DNA from: Sorex araneus
Lineage: Eukaryota; Chordata; Mammalia; Eulipotyphla; Soricidae
Assembly: GCF_027595985.1 (NCBI RefSeq)
Contig: NC_073306.1
Location: 191,274,500-191,338,499, forward strand
Reading direction: 5' to 3'
Length of the DNA: 64,000 nucleotides
Below the pieces are notes generated by a model that searched no databases, was not told the origin of the DNA, and was given only the letters and a program-made list of their open reading frames with translations. Position 1 is the stretch's first letter; each line of letters opens with the position of its first letter. Of the stretch, positions 57,503-64,000 are shown one piece after another. The position numbers and the translations under genes are program-made.

Positions 57503-57655
57503 ACCCAGGCCTGAGAGATGCTATAGAGGTTCAGGTATTTCCCAGTACATGGCTTGACCTCTTTCAATCCCCATATGATTGCCAGAGCACTGCTAGGTGT
57601 AATTACTGAACACTGAGTCAGGAGTAAACCCTCAACACTACTGGCTAAACTCAAC
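57503..57655 (+). mobile_element. SINE A, old
   Basis: Degraded SINE A (ccatatgattgccagagcactgctaggtgtaattactgaacactgag). Confidence 0.65.
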
Positions 57656-57821
57656 AAAAGCACTGAATCAAATTATCTATGTGATCTATGTGATAAAAAC
57701 AGATAATCATGTTAAAATGCAAAAAAAGACAATAAAAAGAAATCTCTTGGGTTCAGTTTCAAGCTCTGAAACTTTATATCCAACTATTTTAAGCAAACAT
57801 GCATAAGCATTAAAACACCCG

Positions 57822-58050
57822 TATCACTGTGTCACTGTCATCCCTTTGGTCATCGATTTGCTCGAGCGGGCACCAGTAACGTCTCCATTATGAGACTTGT
57901 TACTGTTTTTGGCATATCGAATATACCCTGGGTAGCTTGCCAGGCTCTGCCATGCAGGCAAGATACTCTAAATAGCTTGTCAAGCTTTCCGAGAGGGATG
58001 GAGGAATCGAACCCGGGTCAGCAGCATGCAAGGCAAATACCCTCTCTCTA
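57822..58050 (-). mobile_element. SINE B, 5' end clipped
   Basis: Tail, body and most of the head are present (gaacccgggtcagcagcatgcaaggcaaatacc). The outermost head bases are missing. Confidence 0.9.
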
Positions 58051-58607
58051 TAATTCTATGGGTGTTTTTTTGGCATGCAAAGATTGATTTTTAAAATATT
58101 CTTTAATAATGTGTTGAATTTAAACTCAGTTACAAAGAAATGTCCACGTCCATGATGTTGTTGTGACAGTTGCTACAACTGGATTATGTAAAGTCCAAGA
58201 AGAAAGTATTATATGCCTTTGTTAAAGAATCAGTCAATGTAAATTTTCATCATTTAGATCTCAACATGTTATAACAAAGAAGATAAATGATATATTTCCT
58301 ATATTTGAATTATCTTAAGTAGCCAAAAGATTTGGGTATTATGTAATCATATTCAAGAAGAAATATTCTTACAGATAACTATTTTAGGCAACAAATTTTG
58401 TTTTAAACACTTGACAAATTGGTTTAAAAGTGCTTCTATGATGACAAAATTATATAGCTTGGTGGTAAAAGTATACCTATATATTGAAACACTTTCTATT
58501 GCAAGTAAAGACATATACCATGTCTTTTTAAATTTAATTTCTGCCTTTACTTTTCTGAGCATCTTAACATGCATAACATAAAGCCAGCATAAAGAGTAGC
58601 AAGACCT

Positions 58608-60534
58608 CATTTCTTCCTGCCTTTTTTAGGTAGACCATTCCAGTGCTTCATTCATATCCTCCCTTAATTTATTGGATGTCTGTTACATAGTTGCTTGGAG
58701 TATGTCGACTCTCCTCAAGATTTCCTCTCTGAATTCTTTATCTGAGAGGTTGTAGATGTGAGTAGACCCTGTTGAGGTTTCAGGAATCTTTTCTTCTTCC
58801 TGTCTTCGTGGAGGGGATTTTCACTGCTTCTTTATATTGTTATGGAAGTATAGAGTTGGAAACTTGTAGTTGTTTATTCCTATTCCCTCTTGCTGTGGGA
58901 AGGAGGGACTCTGGTTGTACTATAGCTGATGGCAGCCTTGTTCTTATTCTAGAGTTCTTCTTTATACTCAGGTGCTATTCCCCAAATGTATGATCATCTA
59001 ATCTTTGATAAGGGATCAAGAGATGTGTAGTGAAGCAAGGAAAGCCTCTTTAACAAATGGTGCTGGCACAACTGGACAACCACATGCAAAAGAATGAGCT
59101 TAGACCTCGACCTGACACCATGCACAAAATTCAGATTAAAATGGATTAAAGACCTCAACATCAGACCACAAAAACCACAAACCATAAGGTACATTGAAGA
59201 CAAGGTCGGCAACAACCTCCACAATATTGAAGATAAAGGTATCTTCAAAGATAACATGCAACTGGCCAAGTGGAAACAGAGATAAACAAATGGAACTACA
59301 TTAAACTAAAGAGCTTCTGCACCGCAAAAGATACAGTGACCAGAATACAGACAATCTACAGAATGGGAAAGGATATTTACCCATCAGATAAGCGGTTGAT
59401 ATCAATGGTATATAAAGCACTGGTTGAACTCTACAAGAAGAAAACATCCAACCCCATCAGAAAATGGGGCAAAGAAATGAACAGAAACTTTCCCGAGGAA
59501 GAGATACGAATGGCCAAAAGGCACATGAAAAAGTGCTCTGCATCACTAATCATCAGGAGATGCAGATCAAAACAAAAATGAGATACCACTTCACACCACA
59601 GAGACTAGCACACATCCAAAAGAACAAAAGCAACCACTGTTGGAGAGGATGTGGGGAGAAAGGGACCCTTCTACACTGCTGGTGGGAATGCCGACTGGTT
59701 CAGCCCTTTTGGAAAACAATATGGACAATTCTCAAAAAATTAGAAATTGAGCTCCCATTTGACCCAGCAATACCACTGCTGGGAATATATCCCAGAGAAG
59801 CAAAAAAGTATAGTCGAAATGACAACTGCACTTATATGTTCATCGCAGCACTGTTTACAATAGCCAGAATCTGGAAAAAAAACCGAGTGCCCTAGAACAG
59901 ATGACTGGTTGAAGAAACTTTGGTATAGCTATACAATGGAATACAATGCAGCTGTTAGAAAAAATGAGGTCATGAATTTTGCATATAAGTAGATCAGCAT
60001 GGAAAGTATCATGCTAAGTGAAATGAGTCAGAAAGAGAGAGACAGACATAGAAAGATTGCACTCATCTGTGGAATATAGAATAACAGAGTAGGAAACTAA
60101 CACCCAAGAATAGTAGAAATAAGTACCAGGAGTTGACTCCATGGCTTGGAAGCTGGCCTCACATTCTGGGAAGAGGGCAACTCAGATAGAGAAGGGAACA
60201 CCAAGTAAAATGTGGTTGGAGGCCATGTGGGGGAAGGGTGATGCGGGCTGAATGTAGACTAGAGACTGAACACAATGGCCACTCAACACCTCTATTGCAA
60301 ACCACAACACCTAATTAGAGAGAGAGAACAAAAGGGAATACCCTGCCACAGTGGCAGGGTGGGGTGGGGGGAGATGGGATAGGGGAGGGTGGGAGGGATG
60401 CTGGGTTTATTTGTGGTGGACAATGGGCACTGGTGAAGGGATGGGTTCTCAAACTTTGTATGAGGGAAACATGAGCACAAAAACGTATAAATCTGTAACT
60501 GTACTCTCAAAAAAAATTAAAAAATAATAAAAAA
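58608..60534 (+). pseudogene. L1 with 5' inversion and 17-bp target-site duplication
   Basis: Perfect direct repeats aaagagtagcaagacct at 58591-58607 and 60535-60551 define one insertion. From about 58984 to 59960 it is sense ORF2 C-terminal region ([71 protein letters not shown]) in broken frames. A 3' UTR and A-rich tail run to 60534. The first about 375 bp (58608-58983) reads as L1-like sequence on the opposite strand ('ctctcagataaagaattcagag', 'gaggatatgaatgaagcac' on the minus strand, resembling the L1 5' UTR/ORF1 side). This is the structure expected from twin priming. The copy is inactive. Confidence 0.88.
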
Positions 60535-60749
60535 AAAGAGTAGCAAGACCTGGAATTTTAAACTAAATTTTTCTTCATGCCAAAAGTGATGAACACAATA
60601 GTATTTTCAGACTTAAATTATTATCACTCACTAAATATTCTTTTCATCATTTCAATTTTAAAATTATTCTTATTTTTCTGCATTTTCAAGAACTTATTGA
60701 TTATATGGTCTTATTTTCAGACTTCCATGTATATATTCATCCCTACATA

Positions 60750-60922
60750 TTTTTTTTTTCTTTTTGGGTCACACCCGGCAATGCACAGGGGTTATTCCTG
60801 GCTTTGCACTCAGGAAATACTCCTGGAAGTGCTCAGGAGACCATATGGAATGCTGCGAATTGAACCTGATTCGACTGTGTGCAAGGCAAACACCCTACCA
60901 GCTGTACTGTTGCTCCAGCCCC
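60750..60922 (-). mobile_element. SINE A
   Basis: Near-complete SINE A with a 10-base T tail on this strand. B-box region altered (gaattgaacctgattc). Confidence 0.92.
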
Positions 60923-60924
60923 TC

Positions 60925-61605
60925 GTTTATACAAATTTGACTCCACTACTCAGTTATTCTGACACTCACTCTAATCATGTCCATGCTCCACTCCATCTTT
61001 ACTTCTATCAGTCTACTTATTTAAAACGTTAGGTTCCTTTTAGGCAAAGATTATTCTATCTTGTTTTCCACAACTGGAACATTTAAATCCTGTTCAAGTT
61101 CTTTTGGAAGCTAATTTTATATTCCTCTGGCTACTTTTGAGGCCAAAATGTCTAACCTTAAATATAGTATAAATAAATATTAAAATTATATTCAAGAACA
61201 TAGATAATTTTTTGCTAAGTTACATTTTTGCATTTATCACCTAACTTCCCACATGAATTTTGGGATTAATAGTGCATCTAGGTCTTCATTTTTGCTTCAG
61301 GAGTTTGGATTTAAAGTTTTGTATTTTTGAGCAATAATAATTTTAAAGCATTGGGTATTTCCTATAAGCAAGAATATAATTTCAAGTACCACGTTTGTTC
61401 TAAAGGCAATGGATTACCTACTGTGCCTTTGTAATTAAGGGAAGTAATAACTATTTTGTGAAAAAAATTGTATTTAAATAGATTGTATAAAAATAACAAG
61501 AAAGGATGAAATTAGAATCTACTTCAATAAACTGAAAGTATAACTTTGTAGAGTCTTGTGTTAAATTTTTAGCATAAAGAATTCAAAGGCCAGAAGAGTT
61601 GTAGA
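60925..61605. other. Unique AT-rich sequence
   Basis: No feature recognised. Confidence 0.5.
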
Positions 61606-61609
61606 TGGT

Positions 61610-61776
61610 GATATTTATATTTGTTCTGGTACACCTAGCAGCTCTCAGGGTATTTTCCTGGATTATTTCTCAGGGACACTCCTGAAAATATTTAGGGGGC
61701 CATATGCTGTCAGAGATCGAACCCAGGACTCTCACCTACAAAGCATGCATAGTCCTTAAGCCATCTTATGAAAGCC
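61610..61776 (-). mobile_element. SINE A, old
   Basis: Keeps 'gggggccatatgctgtcagagatcgaacccaggactctcacc' and a degraded head. Confidence 0.72.
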
Positions 61777-61779
61777 CTA

Positions 61780-64000
61780 AAGAGATAATTTTCTGGTTTG
61801 CATAGCATATAATTAAAGATTATTATAAAAGATAAAAAGGAGTTAATGATTAAAAACTATTTAAATATGTCTTGACTTTATGACTAAAATTGGTGTATCT
61901 GGGATATCAAAAAGAGATAAACATGAGTTGGGTTTTGAGCAATTAATTCTGTTTTGAGTTGTTGAATATGATGGTATTATACAAGCGTTAATGTGAAAAT
62001 TCCTTATAGTCAGTTGAAAATTACATGTAAACTTAAGAAGTTTAAGTATGTAAGTCTTGACATACTTGACTTCCACATGAAAGTAATAGTAAATATTGTA
62101 AAAATGGTAGGGTTTCTTGGAAAGAAGTGTTGGTAGAAACGAAAACTTGGAAATACAGAGTGAAAGGCAAGACAGAATGAATAAGGACAATTTCAAATAC
62201 TCTTGCTTTTGTCTATGTAGACCCATTGAGCACATTAGTTTAATCATATATCTATATGTGTGTATGTGAGTGTGTCTGTGTGTCTGTGTGTGCATATGAA
62301 AGCACAAATGGCACATTGTTGTAGGTGTTTGAAAACCTTTAGTTATATTAAAGTCAAAGTACCAAAAGAGATAACTAGAATGAAGAAAAGAATGAATTCA
62401 GAGGAAGAAATTTCCATGAGTGGAAATCTACATTACGAACAGCAGGGACCATGCTGAGAAATTTAACAGAGCATGTATTGAGTGTGTCATTTAGGATATC
62501 ATTAGTGATCTTTGAATTCAAAGTATAAACATCTTCAAATGCAGAAGAACATTAAGAAAACTGTGCTTTCAGAGTTTATATCTGTATATAAGGAAGTTCC
62601 TTTTCTGTATCTGATCACCTTTAATATTTTGATATGATGTATAAATGTCACTAACTTCATATATTTACTTTAATAATAATGAAACGGAGGCAGATAGTTA
62701 TGATACATGCTTTACAAATATTGGCTAAAAGGCTACAGTTTAAATTTTGCATATAGTCCTTTGGTGTATAACTAAATATTCTTTAATTGTGATTTTTACA
62801 TTGATTTTTTTTACAATTTATCAGCTCATGCATGTAGTTAAATGGTATATAAAGAACAATCAACTCAAATTAAGTGATTTCATTTTTAGAAATAAAACCT
62901 ACTGAGGCATCTCATATCAGATAACTATATAATTTACTGTTATTGAATAAAGCTCATATGGTGCTAAAAATGGATAGCTGACACTAAAGTAAATTGACTA
63001 AAACATCTTAATTTGAAGTGTAGTGATAATATTACTAATAATAACATTATTCCTAATTTTTTAATAGTATCACCATGAAATGTTATGAGTTTTACTTTTA
63101 ATAACTTTACCAACAGTTGGAAAAAATATAGAAGAATTTTACCAATAAAATTGTAATTTTTTACGTATTTTAAATGTTTTCTATTAATTTCTGTATGTAT
63201 AGTCTCAAAAACCTACAATACATTTTGTCATAAATAGCATCTCTTTTATCATTAGCATCATCTTTCATCATTTATTCTATTATAAAATAAACCAGATTCT
63301 GGAACTTTGATGAATTCTTAGCGCATGAAATACTGCATTACCAAAAGCTTGAGACAAGTGAAAAAAAGACAAAATTTCTTGTATCCTGATGATGATATTT
63401 GTTAACGCTAGAGTCAACTTATTTAGTTGTATTTCTAATGCTTCAAGAAAATATGACAATTTTTGCTGGCCCACAATATGTGTTCTAATAGACCATTTAT
63501 AAAAGAATCTGTAATTATTGTTTTTTATTACTGAATGTAAAGGATTTTTTTCTTAACTGCACACGATAATATAGAAACCATCTTCTTTGGGAAAGTAAAT
63601 GCTTTGCCTAAAATTATTTATTTGGTGAAGAAAGTATGTGTGGGTTATCAGCTGGAAATTTGTCCAAGAACCTTTTCCATACAATATGGCTATTTAGAAT
63701 GAGACTAGCCAAAAGCAAGGTTATCATTAAAAGAACTTTCTAGGGGCTTTCTATGGACCTTTAGTATTATTACCAAAAGATCATATATGTTAATCAGAGA
63801 AAGCAAATATGTATCTTATTTTCAGATACAGTACACATACTTAGTGAAAAAGTTTACTTGATAGTCTTTTGGCATATGCTTCAAAATTAATCATATTTGT
63901 ACACTATTTTATCACCAAAAAAACCAATCATTCATAGGACCAAAGATATCACTCTGAGTAAAGGCCCTGCCAACTGAAGGTATCAAATTTGTTACATACT
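61780..64000. other. Unique AT-rich sequence to the window end
   Basis: Only a short (TG)n-like tract at 62257-62293 stands out. Open frames are short and resemble no family I know. Confidence 0.55.

Overview
The window is mammalian intergenic DNA, most likely from a shrew of the Sorex type. No functional protein-coding gene, rRNA or tRNA gene can be supported. The shrew assignment is an inference. It rests on dozens of copies of two tRNA-Ala-like SINEs that match what I remember of the shrew SOR family, together with L1, an RTE-clade LINE, and old MIR and L2 relics. Base composition is AT-rich, and none of the longer open frames looks like a host exon. The only host-gene relic is a processed GAPDH pseudogene (51.25-52.44 kb, minus strand).

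Layout. 0-3.2 kb: an L1 fragment and scattered SINEs. 3.2-5.6 kb: an RTE reverse-transcriptase fragment running straight into a 16-bp minisatellite, which becomes a higher-order array with three AT-rich spacers. 6.7-8.8 kb: an L1-tailed composite retroelement, a 0.6-kb RTE-tailed composite and an L1 3' end. 9.1-10.5 kb: the longest RTE copy (minus). 11-15 kb: L2, MIR and an old L1 ORF2 fragment. 15.9-21.9 kb: a roughly 6-kb tandem array of diverged ~380-bp monomers. 22-26 kb: an L1 interrupted by a 1.45-kb SVA-like composite, followed by another 0.6-kb composite. 26-39 kb: SINEs, a microsatellite, an L1 broken by four later insertions, a candidate solo LTR and two head-to-head SINE pairs. 39.6-44.75 kb: a striking 5-kb stretch with no recognisable young transposon. 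44.7-47 kb: a SINE cluster with a transitional RTE-tail copy. 47.1-47.9 kb: two perfect inverted repeats. 51-54 kb: the GAPDH pseudogene and a 0.6-kb composite. 56-60.5 kb: a minus-strand L1 and a 5'-inverted L1 with a perfect 17-bp target duplication. 61.8-64 kb: mostly unique sequence.

How the parts relate. Two retrotransposition machines shaped the window. L1 (poly(A)-tailed) accounts for its own copies, SINE A (tRNA-like head, A-rich tail), the GAPDH retrocopy and the L1-tailed composites. An RTE LINE accounts for SINE B (same tRNA-like head, different body and tail) and the 0.6-kb composites. Their 3' ends match the 3' end of the RTE copies, including the last coding segment of the RTE protein. 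One head has therefore been joined to two different tails, each serving a different LINE.
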